The position numbers and the translations under genes are program-made. Shown here one piece after another: positions 1-14,719 of a stretch of 64,000 bases of DNA. This DNA is from Gammaproteobacteria bacterium (GTDB lineage Bacteria > Pseudomonadota > Gammaproteobacteria > Pseudomonadales > Azotimanducaceae). Position 1 is the stretch's first letter. Each line of letters opens with the position of its first letter. Under the pieces are notes generated by a model that saw only the letters and a program-made list of their open reading frames with translations, made no database searches and was not told the origin of the DNA. Location of the stretch: NCBI GenBank assembly GCA_009840545.1, contig VXNM01000008.1, positions 440,339 through 504,338 on the forward strand, read 5' to 3'.

Positions 1-1
1 G

Positions 2-103
2 TTCTGGATAAACGAAGAGAAGAAGCGAGAGATTCTCCAAGCCAAGCGAGAAGATCGGCCTATGGCAAAACTGGTAGTAGTCGACGAAACTTATCGAAAC
101 TGA
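2..103 (+). CDS. C-terminal end of an upstream gene, probably a peptide-importer subunit (partial)
   Basis: An open frame runs in from the window edge and ends at TGA 101-103, giving 33 residues (FWINEEKKREILQ at the start, VVVDETYRN at the end). It lies 19 bases before the first ATPase gene on the same strand. The charged tail with a W-x-x-EEK pattern looks to me like the C-terminus of a family-5 peptide-binding protein, but this is inference. A permease subunit is the alternative. Too little is present to decide. Confidence 0.45.
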   Translation, partial: FWINEEKKREILQAKREDRPMAKLVVVDETYRN

Positions 104-122
104 TTCGAACGACCAGTTCATA

Positions 123-1112
123 ATGCCATTACTTGACGTTCGCGACCTGTCTGTAGCCTTCGATACGGACGAAGGTAGGGTCGATGTGATCGATCAAGTC
201 AATCTACAACTCGAAAGCGGCGAAACCCTCGGTGTAGTCGGAGAGTCTGGCTGCGGCAAGAGCGTAACTGCACTGGCGATCATGGGCTTGTTGCCGCGAC
301 CTTCTGGTCGTATCACCAATGGACAAATCGTCCTCGACAATCAGGACTTGCTCAGCAAACACCTCGATGAGAGACGCAGAGTTCGAGGCCGAAGAATATC
401 CATGATCTTTCAAGAACCTATGACTGCCCTCAATCCGGTACAACGCATCGGAAAGCAACTCGTCGAGTCTGTTCAATTGCATCGACCGGACGTAGGCAAA
501 GATGAAAGTCTCGAAGAATGCGTGAAGATCCTTGAGCAAGTGGGTATCTCGGAACCCGAGCAGCGTCTAATGGACTATCCACACCAACTTTCCGGCGGAA
601 TGAGGCAACGAGTCATGATTGCAATGGCGCTCATCCATGTTCCCGACATTCTTATCGCAGATGAGCCCACTACGGCCTTGGACGTCACGATTCAAGCACA
701 GATTCTTGAGCTGATCGCAAAGCTACAACAGGAAAATGGAATGGCCGTGATCTTTATAACTCACGACCTTGCAGTAATTGCGGAACTCGCTGACCGTGTA
801 AGCGTGATGTATGCCGGGCGTGTCGTTGAGCAATCAACAGTAACTGAACTGTTCTCAGCTCCGCTTCATCCGTACACACAGGGGCTACTGAACTCAATCC
901 CCAAGTTGGAAGGGACTCCAAAGACACAGCTAGAGACTATTCCAGGGCTGGTTCCGAGCTATGACGAAATGCCATCGGGCTGTCGATTCCGAAATCGTTG
1001 CAACCACGCTCAAACTCTATGCGGCGACAGAGTTCCGAGCTTGGAATCTGAAAGCAACACACATCACGTCGCGTGCCACTATTGGGGCAACCTGTCGGAA
1101 CGAATTCAATGA
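123..1112 (+). CDS. Peptide/dipeptide ABC transporter ATPase, OppD/DppD type
   Basis: One of the two ATP-hydrolysing subunits that drive a peptide, dipeptide or nickel-type importer at the inner membrane. Walker A (GESGCGKS) lies near residues 40-47, the ABC signature (LSGGMRQR) near 158, and Walker B with D-loop ([11 protein letters not shown]) about 20 residues later. A C-terminal cysteine region (CRFRNRC) is typical of the Opp/Dpp ATPases. The length of 329 aa is normal. The stop overlaps the next start in ATGA, so the two ATPases are translationally coupled. The substrate cannot be read from the sequence. Confidence 0.93.
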   Translation: MPLLDVRDLSVAFDTDEGRVDVIDQVNLQLESGETLGVVGESGCGKSVTALAIMGLLPRPSGRITNGQIVLDNQDLLSKHLDERRRVRGRRISMIFQEPMTALNPVQRIGKQLVESVQLHRPDVGKDESLEECVKILEQVGISEPEQRLMDYPHQLSGGMRQRVMIAMALIHVPDILIADEPTTALDVTIQAQILELIAKLQQENGMAVIFITHDLAVIAELADRVSVMYAGRVVEQSTVTELFSAPLHPYTQGLLNSIPKLEGTPKTQLETIPGLVPSYDEMPSGCRFRNRCNHAQTLCGDRVPSLESESNTHHVACHYWGNLSERIQ

Positions 1113-2125
1113 CAGAGAGTCGCAATGCTCCGCTGCTTGAAGTTCGCGGGCTAACTAAGCACTTCCCTGTTCGAGCAGGAGTGATTCCCCGAACAGTAGG
1201 TCATGTTCATGCCGTCGACGGCGTTTCCTTTACGTTGCACCAGGGTGAGACTCTCGGGTTAGTGGGTGAGTCGGGATGCGGAAAGAGTACGGTGGGAAAG
1301 ACTCTCCTTCGCTTAGAAAAGCCAACGCATGGAACAGTGCTGTTCCAAGGCAGAGACATTTCCGCTATGCGATTCAGAGAACTTCGAGAGCTGAGACGCG
1401 ATGTCCAGATCATTTTCCAAGATCCTTTCGAGTCGCTCAACGCTCGTCACACTGTAGGAAAGATTCTTTCCGAACCCTTCGTGATTCACCGAATAGGAAC
1501 TACACAAGAGCGCAAGGAGCGAGTGGCAGAACTGCTTGAGCGTGTTGGAATAGACAGGTCCGCGGCGAGTCGTTTTCCGCACGAGTTTTCTGGCGGACAA
1601 CGTCAGCGTATTGGAATTGCCCGTGCCATTGCTCTTCGTCCGAAACTGATTGTTTGTGACGAAGCAGTCTCAGCCTTGGACGTCTCGGTGCAATCTCAAG
1701 TGATCAATCTCTTGTTGGACCTGCAAAGAGAAATGCATCTCGCTTTGTTGTTCATCGCTCACGACTTAGCTGTCGTCAAGCATGTTTCAGATCAGATCGC
1801 TGTAATGTACTTGGGCAAGGTGGTGGAAACCCGAAACTCAGAGGATGTCTATAGCTCGCCAAAACATCCCTATACCCGTGCATTGATATCAGCCATACCT
1901 CGACCAGACCCGTTGCACAAGGGTGAACGTGTAATTCTTGAAGGAGATGTACCTTCTCCCATTAATCCTCCTAGTGGATGTAGATTTCGAACTCGCTGCC
2001 AATTCGCCCAAGCCAAGTGCGAAGGTGAAACGCCGCCTTTAGAGGAGGTCACTGGAGGAGGATCGGTCGCCTGTCACTTCTGGAAGGAAATCGAGAACTC
2101 TCAGCTGAAGTCTGTCGGTGCGTGA
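1109..2125 (+). CDS. Peptide/dipeptide ABC transporter ATPase, OppF/DppF type
   Basis: Second ATPase of the same importer. Walker A (GESGCGKST) is near residue 52, the signature FSGGQRQR is followed by Walker B (LIVCDEAVSALD), and the C-terminal Opp/Dpp cysteine region CRFRTRC is present. I chose ATG 1109, which overlaps the previous stop as ATGA. The open frame extends to 1073, but those 12 extra codons lie inside the upstream gene. The protein is 338 aa, normal for OppF/DppF. It ends 8 bases from the convergent gene at 2133. Confidence 0.93.
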   Translation: MTESRNAPLLEVRGLTKHFPVRAGVIPRTVGHVHAVDGVSFTLHQGETLGLVGESGCGKSTVGKTLLRLEKPTHGTVLFQGRDISAMRFRELRELRRDVQIIFQDPFESLNARHTVGKILSEPFVIHRIGTTQERKERVAELLERVGIDRSAASRFPHEFSGGQRQRIGIARAIALRPKLIVCDEAVSALDVSVQSQVINLLLDLQREMHLALLFIAHDLAVVKHVSDQIAVMYLGKVVETRNSEDVYSSPKHPYTRALISAIPRPDPLHKGERVILEGDVPSPINPPSGCRFRTRCQFAQAKCEGETPPLEEVTGGGSVACHFWKEIENSQLKSVGA

Positions 2126-2132
2126 CAAGACT

Positions 2133-2921
2133 TCAGAATTGCAATACTAGCCTCGTGGAAAAGTCATAACTCTCGCGAGATAGAGATTGTGGAACTTCAA
2201 TGTCTCCATTGCTATCACTCCACTCTGCGGAACCCTCGTCGTTAAATCGCACCTCAAACTGCAGTGCAGATCTACGACCTATTCCAAGTTCGATCCCTAG
2301 CCCTCCAACCCATTGTTCCAAGGTTGGCTTTTGAGTCTCTGTAGCAGTTGCTATTGATCCTTGTGTGGTACATCCTTGGGTATTCGTGCATATATCGAAA
2401 TTTCTGACGAACTCAACCCCGATCTCGCGTTTTCCACCTAACACGTAGAACGAAAGATCGAAGAATCCAAATAGATTGATGTAAGTCCCCAACTTCGCAA
2501 CTAATGATCTATCGGATTCCGCTTGAAACTTCCAGTCTTCTACAACAACACTGGGTACGTTAGCACCGTCCAATGTGATTCCTGTCGCATTCAATCGTCC
2601 TTGAACGGAGTCACCGCGCAAGGTAGCTCCAAACTCGACGGCCATCCATGCGCCTTGACGGCTTGCATCTAATCTATAGCCGATGAATCCACTTAGCGTG
2701 TAGGGGGTGTCGTTGTTCTCATCGTCGCCGGAGAAAACTAGATCCGAGAGGGAAAGCGAGGGAAATAGTTTCGTGTCGGAGCGTCGGTCGTACCGAGTCT
2801 TGATGTCTTCAAGACCTACTCCCGTGCCAATGTAGATTCCACTCGCACCCGCTGGCACCGAAGCAAGCATCACTCCGATGCATGCACAAGAGACTACGTA
2901 CTTGGACTTGAATAGAGACAT
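2133..2921 (-). CDS. Predicted outer-membrane beta-barrel protein, function unknown
   Basis: An exported protein of 262 aa from ATG 2921. The frame reaches 2981, but the hydrophobic leader MSLFKSKYVVSCACIGVMLA ending in a PAGASG-like cleavage site fits the internal start. The mature part has alternating polar and hydrophobic residues, glycine/aromatic strand patterns (IYIGTGVGL, YTLSGFIGYRLD, LGIELGIGRR) and ends in a phenylalanine (STRLVLQF), the usual C-terminal signal of outer-membrane barrels. Two cysteines form a CTNTQGC loop. It may belong to the OmpA/OmpW-like small barrel group, but I do not recognise the exact family. It is a single gene convergent with the ABC genes. Confidence 0.7.
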   Translation of the reverse strand: MSLFKSKYVVSCACIGVMLASVPAGASGIYIGTGVGLEDIKTRYDRRSDTKLFPSLSLSDLVFSGDDENNDTPYTLSGFIGYRLDASRQGAWMAVEFGATLRGDSVQGRLNATGITLDGANVPSVVVEDWKFQAESDRSLVAKLGTYINLFGFFDLSFYVLGGKREIGVEFVRNFDICTNTQGCTTQGSIATATETQKPTLEQWVGGLGIELGIGRRSALQFEVRFNDEGSAEWSDSNGDIEVPQSLSRESYDFSTRLVLQF

Positions 2922-3032
2922 AAGAACGACGGTTCCAACTGTAGGTACTTTTCGATGTGTATTAACAAGTCGCATGTTCACGGAGCAATACTATCTCCAC
3001 TTGTGCAAGTCCTGCAAAAATTGTCCACAAGT

Positions 3033-4526
3033 TCAGGGAGACAATCGTTCCCGAATGACTCTTCGAAGCAGCTTCCCTGTTTCGTTGTACGGCAATTCTT
3101 CCCAGAACTCAATAGATTCTGGGACCCTCGAGGATCGCATTCGGTTCCTCACCCAATCTTGAAGTTCGGAAACCGAGACAACTCCATCAAGACACACTAC
3201 GGCGGCGACCGATTCTCCCCATTCGTCGCTTGGTATACCAACGACAGCCGCATCTTCGACACATGCATGATCGAGAAGTACATCTTCGATTTCACCAGGC
3301 GAAAGATTTTCCCCGCCGCGAACGATCACGTCGTCTGAACGGCCTTCCAGGAACAGATAGCCATTCTCGATGTAGCCTGCGTCTCGAGTACAAAACCAGC
3401 CATCAGTATCCAAAGTGCTACCTCTGCCTTCGTATTCACCTGAAACTTGGTCCCCTCGCACGTAGACTTCACCATGGCTACCTTCCGACAAGGAGTTGCC
3501 ATCGGAATCTCTGATGTCAAGTTCAATTCCAGGTAGCGGCGTTCCGACAGACGCCAAACGGCGTCGAACATCGATGTCTCTACTCGAAAGAGCTTCTCTG
3601 TGTTCCTCGGGCCCGAGAACCGTAATCGTGGAACTCGTTTCCGTGAGTCCGTATGCGTTGGTAAATTCCGTCTCAGGAAACAAGTCCAATGCCCGCTCGA
3701 CAATATTTCGAGGCATCTTGCCACCACCATAAGCTATGGACTGCAAATTGGGCAAACCGGCAGTAGTCCTCCCATCCAATGCTTTAACAATTCGAGCCAA
3801 CATAGTTGGAACCACAAATGCCGTCGTTACGTTGTGCTCTCTTACAAGCTGCAACCACTCCCCAGCGTCGAATTGCGACATTTGAACCACTCGTCGTCCA
3901 GAGTAGACAGAGCTCAAAATTGCCCCAATCCCCGCGATGTGATAGGGAGGAACGGAGACGAGAGTTGCCTCGTCCTCGCTTGCGGACATGAACTCTACGG
4001 AACCGAGAATGTAGGAACACAGATGTCGCTGACGCATTACGGCAGCTTTGGGGATACCTGTGGTTCCACTGGTGAAAAGCAAAACTGCCACCTCGTCTGG
4101 TTCCATGGACCAGTGAAAGTCGTCGTTTGAGTTGATTGGGGTTGCATCTCGAAATTCGTCTCGAGAGGCAACACGCAAAGCGTTTCTTCCTCGGTATCTA
4201 GGTTCGCGATCACCATCTGTGATGAGAAAGGCAGGTTGAACCCTCTCAAGCAGAGCATCGATTTCATCAAGCGTCAATCTATAGTTGATCGGTACGTAGG
4301 GAATCCCCGCCCACGCACTGCTAAACAGCGCTATCGGAATTCCCAGGTTTGTAGTGTCGAGTAGCACACATCGACTCGTGCCTGACTCTCTCAGCACTTG
4401 AGACTTTTTTCGAGCTTCGCGAAGAAGCTCTTCGTAAGAAATGTCTTGATCGACGGTCGGATCGTAAAAAGCCTTACGCGCCGGAAAGGCGGAAGCCGCC
4501 ATTTCAAGCAACATCATGATGTTCAC
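3033..4526 (-). CDS. AMP-dependent acyl-CoA synthetase/ligase
   Basis: Activates a carboxylic acid to an acyl-adenylate and then to acyl-CoA. Visible motifs are the P-loop-like LLFTSGTTGIPKAA (about residue 150), YGLTETSS (about 290), the hinge region with GRSDDVIVRGGENLSPGEIE (about 395-415) and the C-terminal catalytic lysine region YNETGKLLRR. The length of 497 aa is at the short end of the family. The apparent start is GTG 4526, with ATGs at 4517 and 4514 close behind. A 101-aa gene lies directly upstream on the same strand, 68 bases away, so they may be co-transcribed. Substrate is unknown; medium-chain, aromatic and steroid acids are all possible. Confidence 0.88.
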   Translation of the reverse strand: MNIMMLLEMAASAFPARKAFYDPTVDQDISYEELLREARKKSQVLRESGTSRCVLLDTTNLGIPIALFSSAWAGIPYVPINYRLTLDEIDALLERVQPAFLITDGDREPRYRGRNALRVASRDEFRDATPINSNDDFHWSMEPDEVAVLLFTSGTTGIPKAAVMRQRHLCSYILGSVEFMSASEDEATLVSVPPYHIAGIGAILSSVYSGRRVVQMSQFDAGEWLQLVREHNVTTAFVVPTMLARIVKALDGRTTAGLPNLQSIAYGGGKMPRNIVERALDLFPETEFTNAYGLTETSSTITVLGPEEHREALSSRDIDVRRRLASVGTPLPGIELDIRDSDGNSLSEGSHGEVYVRGDQVSGEYEGRGSTLDTDGWFCTRDAGYIENGYLFLEGRSDDVIVRGGENLSPGEIEDVLLDHACVEDAAVVGIPSDEWGESVAAVVCLDGVVSVSELQDWVRNRMRSSRVPESIEFWEELPYNETGKLLRRVIRERLSP

Positions 4527-4594
4527 GAGATAGTGTCCTGCGCAAAGGTCAAAGGGGCCAAGAAGAGCTGTTGTGTAGCCCTTGAATTACGCGA

Positions 4595-4900
4595 TCAGTC
4601 GGTCTTGGGGAGTTTTTTGGAGTCCTTGAGCTTCAGTTTATCGCCGGCTATTGCGAGCGAACCGTCGCCTGGTTTCACACACAAAATTTCTAGCTTTCCA
4701 TCGACGTTGACATAACGCTTGCCGATCGTAGTTCCATCAGCAAAGTCAGGGTTCAGACCTGTGTTTGATTCGTCGCCATTGGCAGTCATAGGAGCACCGC
4801 CGCAAGTAAGATCCAAGTCTTCCTGAGGTGCCGTAATCACCATGATCTCGGTGGTACATACGCCACTCTTGAGTCGTTGTCCGGTCGACAAAACTGCCAT
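4595..4900 (-). CDS. Small conserved-looking protein of unknown function, upstream of an acyl-CoA ligase
   Basis: 101 aa from ATG 4900, with no signal peptide and no membrane segment. It has cysteines in LKSGVCTTEI, LDLTCGGAPM and LEILCVKPG, glycine-rich turns and a lysine-rich tail (KLKLKDSKKLPK), suggesting a small beta-rich domain that might bind a metal. I do not recognise a named family. I recall similar short proteins beside acyl-CoA ligases in other bacteria, which I cannot verify here. It is transcribed toward the ligase with a 68-base gap, and a role with that enzyme is inference from position only. Confidence 0.65.
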   Translation of the reverse strand: MAVLSTGQRLKSGVCTTEIMVITAPQEDLDLTCGGAPMTANGDESNTGLNPDFADGTTIGKRYVNVDGKLEILCVKPGDGSLAIAGDKLKLKDSKKLPKTD

Positions 4901-5087
4901 TTCGAAGTTGCTCCAAGGAAATTAGCCGTGGAAGCAGCAAATTTTACAACCACGCACTGCGAAGTCTCTTTTCGTTTAGGTCTTTGAGGTCCCAAACTGA
5001 TCAATCGTCTCTCTACGTGCGATCTGCGAATACACGTAATCCGTGGTTCTAGAGTCTTAGACTCCCTTGAACCAGAACGCCAAAGAG

Positions 5088-6059
5088 CTAGATCAGGTGT
5101 TCTATTGCACTTCTCTCGTCTAACAGTTCCTGCTCTGTGATCGCGATCTTGTCGCGACTAAACTGATCTAGAGTTCGACCCTCGACAATTTGGACGCTGT
5201 CGCGTTTGCAAATTACGGGATACGAAAAAACAATACCTTCCCTAATTCCATAACTGCCCGTACTGTAAAGACCCATGCTCGTAACGAGTTGTGATCCGAG
5301 GTGCCAGTCTCGAACTTGCTCGATTGCCGCATTGGCCGCAGATGCTGCACTAGAGAATCCTCGTGCTTGGAGTATTGCAGCGCCTCTTTGCTGAACCGCT
5401 GGAATAAACTCCTTGTCATACCATTCCATATCGACCAGACTCAATGCGGGTTCGCCAGAAACCGTTGCCGATCCTAATTCAGGAAACATCGTAGGAGAAT
5501 GGTTACCCCACACGGCCAACCCACTGATGTCGCTTACGTGACACTCAACTTTCAGTGCCAGTTGTGCTAATGCGCGATTGTGATCGAGACGAGTCATGGC
5601 ACAAAATTGGGTTGGGTCCAGATCAGGTGCATTGCGCAAAGCGATAAGACAGTTTGTGTTGGCTGGATTTCCGACAACCAGAACCTTGACGCTTCGTGCA
5701 GCATGCTCGTTCAGCGCTTTCCCCTGAATGGTGAATATTTCACCGTTGGCTTCCAGAAGGTCTCGGCGTTCCATTCCCGGCGAACGTGGTCTGGAACCTA
5801 CAAGAACTGCTATGTCTACTTCTGCAAATGCTGTGTCAGGCGAGTCAGTCGGATCGATTCCCTGGATGAGCGGAAACGCACAGTCCTCAAGTTCCATAAC
5901 TACGCCGTTCAGGGCTTCCATTGCAGGAGGGATCTCAAGCAAGCTCAAGTGCAAGGGTTGGTCTCGGCCCAACATTTCTCCTGCAGCTATGCGATAGATC
6001 AACTGATATCCGATTTGGCCTGCAGCTCCTGTAACGGCGACTCGCAGCGGTTTTTGCAT
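5088..6059 (-). CDS. mdh: Malate dehydrogenase (NAD type)
   Basis: Interconverts malate and oxaloacetate in the TCA cycle in the cytoplasm. It has an N-terminal Rossmann loop [10 protein letters not shown] (residues 11-20), the substrate-binding arginines around [13 protein letters not shown], the catalytic aspartate in RLDHNRALA and the catalytic histidine in [12 protein letters not shown]. The length of 323 aa and the [12 protein letters not shown] segment match the MDH type found in many beta- and gammaproteobacteria rather than the shorter E. coli enzyme. It is a monocistronic gene with ATG 6059. Confidence 0.95.
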   Translation of the reverse strand: MQKPLRVAVTGAAGQIGYQLIYRIAAGEMLGRDQPLHLSLLEIPPAMEALNGVVMELEDCAFPLIQGIDPTDSPDTAFAEVDIAVLVGSRPRSPGMERRDLLEANGEIFTIQGKALNEHAARSVKVLVVGNPANTNCLIALRNAPDLDPTQFCAMTRLDHNRALAQLALKVECHVSDISGLAVWGNHSPTMFPELGSATVSGEPALSLVDMEWYDKEFIPAVQQRGAAILQARGFSSAASAANAAIEQVRDWHLGSQLVTSMGLYSTGSYGIREGIVFSYPVICKRDSVQIVEGRTLDQFSRDKIAITEQELLDERSAIEHLI

Positions 6060-6108
6060 GACAGATTAACCCCGCACACTCTTGTGTTTAGCTAGAACTC
6101 CCAAGATT

Positions 6109-6546
6109 TTAGTCTTCGCTCTCCGCTCTATATTCGTGGTACCAAGTGCCCGAATCGACCAGCTCCAGTGCCTTTGATACAAAGGGCGCAACATTGTCGG
6201 GAAGCGAGAGAGGGTCAAACCAACCAATGCTGGAGAATTTGGAAGGTTCGCCAATAGCGGGTGTACCCTCCCAATCGCGGGACTCGAAAATAAAGTCGAC
6301 CCCTCCTTCGAAAGGCATTACCACTGCTGGCTGAAAAACTATAAGAGTCAGGTTAGATTCTTCGTTGACTTCACGCCGAGCGGCATTCGAGATGGATTCC
6401 CCATATTCCACGTGTCCTCCAGGAGGTACAAGAAATCCATCCATGTAGCCAGTGTCCCGTCGTTCCAGCAAAAGAATGCTTTCCTCAGCGTTTCGAACAA
6501 TCGTATGAACGACAACGATTACCTTTTGCCGATCTATTACTCGCAT
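6109..6546 (-). CDS. Nudix hydrolase
   Basis: Hydrolyses a nucleoside diphosphate linked to another moiety; the substrate is unknown. The Nudix box runs from GHVEYGE through RREVNEESNL (about residues 43-65) and keeps all catalytic glutamates (REVNEE), but the usual glycine after EEx is asparagine. It is 145 aa, a single-domain protein starting at ATG 6546. It lies 49 bases upstream of mdh on the same strand and could share its transcript. The preceding segment LLERRDTGYMDGFLVPPGG is typical of MutT-like members. Confidence 0.88.
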   Translation of the reverse strand: MRVIDRQKVIVVVHTIVRNAEESILLLERRDTGYMDGFLVPPGGHVEYGESISNAARREVNEESNLTLIVFQPAVVMPFEGGVDFIFESRDWEGTPAIGEPSKFSSIGWFDPLSLPDNVAPFVSKALELVDSGTWYHEYRAESED

Positions 6547-6692
6547 GCGACCATCAACAGGATTCGACTTCGAATCAGAACGATGTCTTGGTTGTAGAAA
6601 GAAAAGTATTTACGGTAAGCATTTTTCGTACTAGCATACTTGCTGACGCGAACCCGCAATTAGTTCTAATGGATGTGGCTAAAGTGCAAAGG

Positions 6693-7487
6693 ATGAAGTT
6701 CTGCAACGCGTCCGCGCTCGCTATCGCAGCAGTGTTCGTTGTTTCGTGCACACCAATCGATACTTCAAACGATGGCCCGATCTCGTTGGTGGATCCATTT
6801 CAATATGTGGAGCAACAGATTCTGGATGTAACGGATGAATCCTACGAGAACGGCAATACTTCCGTTGCATATGCTCTCAAACGCCAGATGTTGGAATGGG
6901 ACATCGCTCCTCACGAAGAAAACGCGCATGCTTACTGGATAGCATTCCTGAACTTCAATTTAGCAAGACTCGAGGAGCACTTCGGAGACTCCGAACAGAG
7001 TTTGCTACTCATCGATCAAGCACTCGGGCGACTCAACAGTTTTGATGAGAGCCACGTCGAAGCACAAGCCCTAAAGGCGATTCTGGTGAAGTCCAAAATT
7101 CCGTTGGTTCCCGATGAAACGTTTGAACTATTGATGGACATGCAGGACGTTTTGGATAACGCAATGAACCTAGACTCTGAAAATTTCAGAGTGCAACTGG
7201 GTGCAGTTATGGATGCGGTAATCGAGGTTCCGGGATTTGGAGGAGAGATCGATGCAGACGCAGTCCTCGAATCCGCTCTCTCCATGAACCCGCATCATAG
7301 TGAAAACATTGGATCTATCTTCGATCACCCGCCAACTTGGGGTCGTGCTGAAGTGTTAGCTCTCAAGGCCGTCCATCTCCGAAATTCTGGGAACAAAGAC
7401 GGCGCGGCTGAAACGATCGAGTCGGCGTTAGAGGAATTCCCCAACCACTTTATGCTCAGGATACTCGAGACCGAGGAACTCCAGTAG
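6693..7487 (+). CDS. Lipoprotein with TPR-like helical repeats
   Basis: From ATG 6693 the protein opens with MKFCNASALAIAAVFVVSC, a lipoprotein signal ending in a VVSC lipobox, so it should be anchored to a membrane through Cys19. An ATG at 6669 is an alternative start. The mature part is acidic and alpha-helical, with TPR-like features (NLARLEEHFGDSEQSLLLID, a central helical block, and a C-terminal NSGNKDGAAETIESALEEFP). The last block resembles a canonical tetratricopeptide unit. The specific function is unknown. It is divergent from the Nudix gene. Confidence 0.65.
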   Translation: MKFCNASALAIAAVFVVSCTPIDTSNDGPISLVDPFQYVEQQILDVTDESYENGNTSVAYALKRQMLEWDIAPHEENAHAYWIAFLNFNLARLEEHFGDSEQSLLLIDQALGRLNSFDESHVEAQALKAILVKSKIPLVPDETFELLMDMQDVLDNAMNLDSENFRVQLGAVMDAVIEVPGFGGEIDADAVLESALSMNPHHSENIGSIFDHPPTWGRAEVLALKAVHLRNSGNKDGAAETIESALEEFPNHFMLRILETEELQ

Positions 7488-7602
7488 CTCTCCTTTTCGG
7501 TAATCTCATGGATTACATTTCGGGCAACTGAGTACCCTGTCTGTGGTGTGAACCATATAGACTTGATGGCAATTCGTCAATTGAGTCACGGGAGAGATTG
7601 AG

Positions 7603-8241
7603 ATGTCGAACATAAATGTCGAAGAACTTAGGCCAATTGGAGAATTCGGTTCCAAAACTTGGTGTGAAACCGTTGCGGGATATGGCGCACAGCTTCTTCG
7701 TGAAGCGAGTCTCCCCAAGGACTTGGAATGGGGGTTTACCGAGAACTACACACGACCACCTGAACGTCTCTTGGACGGAGAGCGCAAGATTGCCGCGTAT
7801 TTCATCATGGTCCAGGCCGGCAACATCTCCAGCGGCGACGGACTCAACGAGAATTGTCTGTCGCTTCCCGGATTTCATGTAGAAATTCAGTGGGCGTCGA
7901 TTTGCAATCAATCGGGTTCGCTTTATGGTCGCGATGGACAGCGACGACGTTCCGAGCACGAGCAAACCATGTTTCGCGAAATCGCTGAATACGTTGGCTC
8001 ACCTAATCCCTTAGGCCTCAAGCGAGGGAACAAACCGGCCGTCTGGCCGAAGGAGATTGCTCAAGCGTTAAGCCAAGGCTCTGAAGAAGGAGGAGGGCTT
8101 CACAATATAGCTGCACGTTTGCAGTCCCCTTCTCCTGAATTTGCGGATTTACCTACGACCGATATGGGAGTCCCAAATTTTTCAGCGATGACGATTGAAC
8201 AAAAGAAATTCTTCCTAGAGCTTTGTGGAGTGAAAGTCTAG
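7603..8241 (+). CDS. Hypothetical protein, family not recognised
   Basis: 212 aa from ATG 7603, preceded by a purine-rich GGGAGAGATTGAG that can serve as ribosome binding site. It is soluble, with no signal or membrane segment. The first half contains GSKTWCETVAGYGAQLL and a conserved-looking FIMVQAGNISSGDG; the middle is arginine-rich (GRDGQRRRSEHEQ), and the C-terminus (SAMTIEQKKFFLELCGVKV) is a probable helix. Codon use resembles its neighbours, which supports a real gene. I cannot assign a function. The neighbours are unrelated housekeeping genes. Confidence 0.6.
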   Translation: MSNINVEELRPIGEFGSKTWCETVAGYGAQLLREASLPKDLEWGFTENYTRPPERLLDGERKIAAYFIMVQAGNISSGDGLNENCLSLPGFHVEIQWASICNQSGSLYGRDGQRRRSEHEQTMFREIAEYVGSPNPLGLKRGNKPAVWPKEIAQALSQGSEEGGGLHNIAARLQSPSPEFADLPTTDMGVPNFSAMTIEQKKFFLELCGVKV

Positions 8242-8638
8242 AGCGACCATTCCAATTGATTCGGAAAGGCAGAGAGACTAAACGACGTGGTATCGAACCA
8301 CTTCCTACCAGAGTACCCCTCGCCACAAATGATCACTGTGGCTTACATTTAGCCACTGGGAAGGTGCTGCACACAAGAATTGCACGGTCAGTGGACTGTT
8401 CGCACCTTACACGTAGAGCATAAGATTGCGCGACTCAAAAGCTCTGCGATCGGTTAGATTTCCGAGTGTTTGAGCTGGCCAATTCAAGAATCCAATTCGT
8501 CGAGTAGGCCTCCCGCAAACGGTGTGCCGAGCCTGCTTTGCTAAGCTATGAGATTGCGCCCGTGAAGCGTTCTATGCGAGAGTATCTCGCTTTCGCTCAC
8601 ATTAGAACATCCAATTCCAACCTCAGGCCCCATCGAAA
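8242..8638. other. 397-base intergenic region before gltB
   Basis: No convincing gene on either strand. It must contain the gltBD promoter, but I see no unambiguous -35/-10 pair. There is no strong ribosome binding site right before ATG 8639 (the bases are CATCGAAAATG). A small inverted repeat GAGAGTATCTCGC-like element occurs near 8577-8590. Confidence 0.5.
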
Positions 8639-13222
<4,584 letters not shown>

Positions 13223-13225
13223 ACC

Positions 13226-14719
13226 ATGGGCGAAGTAACGGGTTTTCTCAAGCATCCCCGCGAAGCTACGCCGTATCGAGATAGCAACGGTCGTCTTGCC
13301 GACTTCAAAGAAATCTATCGTGAACACGACATGCAGCGGTTACATGTCCAGAGTTCTCGTTGCATGGATTGCGGGGTTCCGTTCTGTCAGTCCTACGCTC
13401 CAATCGATCACCGAATCAGCCGCGGTGGTTGTCCCATACACAACCAAATTCCGGAATGGAACGACTTGGTGTATCGCGGTCACTGGCGCGACGCGTTGGA
13501 CAGTCTGCACGCAACTAATAACTTCCCAGAATTCACAGGTCGAGTGTGCCCAGCCCCTTGTGAAGGCAGTTGCGTCTTAGGAATCACTAGTCCGCCCGTA
13601 ACAATCAAGAACATCGAAATGGCGATCATCGACTACGGGTTCAGCAAAGGGTGGGTCAAACCAGACCCTCCTTCAACTCGAACAGGGCGAAAAGTTGCGA
13701 TCGTTGGTTCCGGTCCAGCAGGACTGTCTGCTGCAGCGCAACTCAATCGCGTTGGTCACTCTGTATGCGTCTACGAACGCGAGGACCGAATCGGAGGCCT
13801 TCTAATGTACGGCATTCCAAACATGAAACTTGACAAGACCGAGGTTGTAGATCGACGGGTCAATCTTCTTCGACAAGAAGGGATTGAGTTTCGAACCAAT
13901 GCCGATGTTTCTGGTTCCGACCCTGGATCCATTTCGTTGAGGCAACTGGCGACCGAGAGTGATGCGGTGCTATTGGCGACTGGTTCAACCGTTCCGAACG
14001 ATCTGCCGCGGCCAGGACGGGAACTGAATGGAATCCACTTTGCCATGGAATTCCTTACAGCCAATACGAAGAGTCTGCTTGATTCCGAACTGTCGGACGG
14101 AAATTACATAGACGCTCGAGACAAAGACGTGCTGGTGATTGGCGGAGGCGACACCGGTACCGACTGTATCGGTACCGCATTGAGGCATGAGTGCAAATCA
14201 CTGATCAATTTCGAACTATTTGCTACAAATCCGGATGAACGGTCGGAGGGCAACCCCTGGCCCGAATATCCCATAATCTTCCGAGTGGACTATGGCCATG
14301 AAGAAGCATCATCGAAGTTTGGCGACGACCCAAGAACATTTGGAATTAGCACAACCTCGTTTCTTGATGATGGAGACGGGAATGTTCGCGGAGTAGCCAC
14401 GATCGACGTCACAATGAAGGATGGACAGATTACGGAATTGCCCGGGACAGAGAGGGAGTGGAGAACAGACCTAGTCTTGCTTGCGTTGGGTTTTCGAGGA
14501 CCGGAGCACTATGTCATTGAGGATGTAAGCGTTCGTTTGGACAAACGATCAAACTATCTTGCTAAGAAAGGCGATTATCAAACGCACGAGGACAAGATTT
14601 TTGCGGCTGGAGATTGCCGTCGGGGTCAATCGCTCGTGGTAAACGCCATCAACGAGGGGCGAGAAGCCGCTCGCGAGATTGATCGCTACCTTATGGGCTC
14701 GACCACGCTTGACGGCTGA
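13226..14719 (+). CDS. gltD: Glutamate synthase (NADPH) small subunit
   Basis: Feeds electrons from NADPH through FAD and two 4Fe-4S clusters to GltB. N-terminal cluster cysteines appear in [11 protein letters not shown] (about residue 46) and [15 protein letters not shown] (about 109-123). The FAD-binding motif is [13 protein letters not shown] (about 156), and the NADPH site is [13 protein letters not shown] (about 308). The C-terminal FAD segment [13 protein letters not shown] is intact. The length of 497 aa is slightly above the E. coli protein. It follows gltB with a 3-base gap. Confidence 0.97.
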   Translation: MGEVTGFLKHPREATPYRDSNGRLADFKEIYREHDMQRLHVQSSRCMDCGVPFCQSYAPIDHRISRGGCPIHNQIPEWNDLVYRGHWRDALDSLHATNNFPEFTGRVCPAPCEGSCVLGITSPPVTIKNIEMAIIDYGFSKGWVKPDPPSTRTGRKVAIVGSGPAGLSAAAQLNRVGHSVCVYEREDRIGGLLMYGIPNMKLDKTEVVDRRVNLLRQEGIEFRTNADVSGSDPGSISLRQLATESDAVLLATGSTVPNDLPRPGRELNGIHFAMEFLTANTKSLLDSELSDGNYIDARDKDVLVIGGGDTGTDCIGTALRHECKSLINFELFATNPDERSEGNPWPEYPIIFRVDYGHEEASSKFGDDPRTFGISTTSFLDDGDGNVRGVATIDVTMKDGQITELPGTEREWRTDLVLLALGFRGPEHYVIEDVSVRLDKRSNYLAKKGDYQTHEDKIFAAGDCRRGQSLVVNAINEGREAAREIDRYLMGSTTLDG

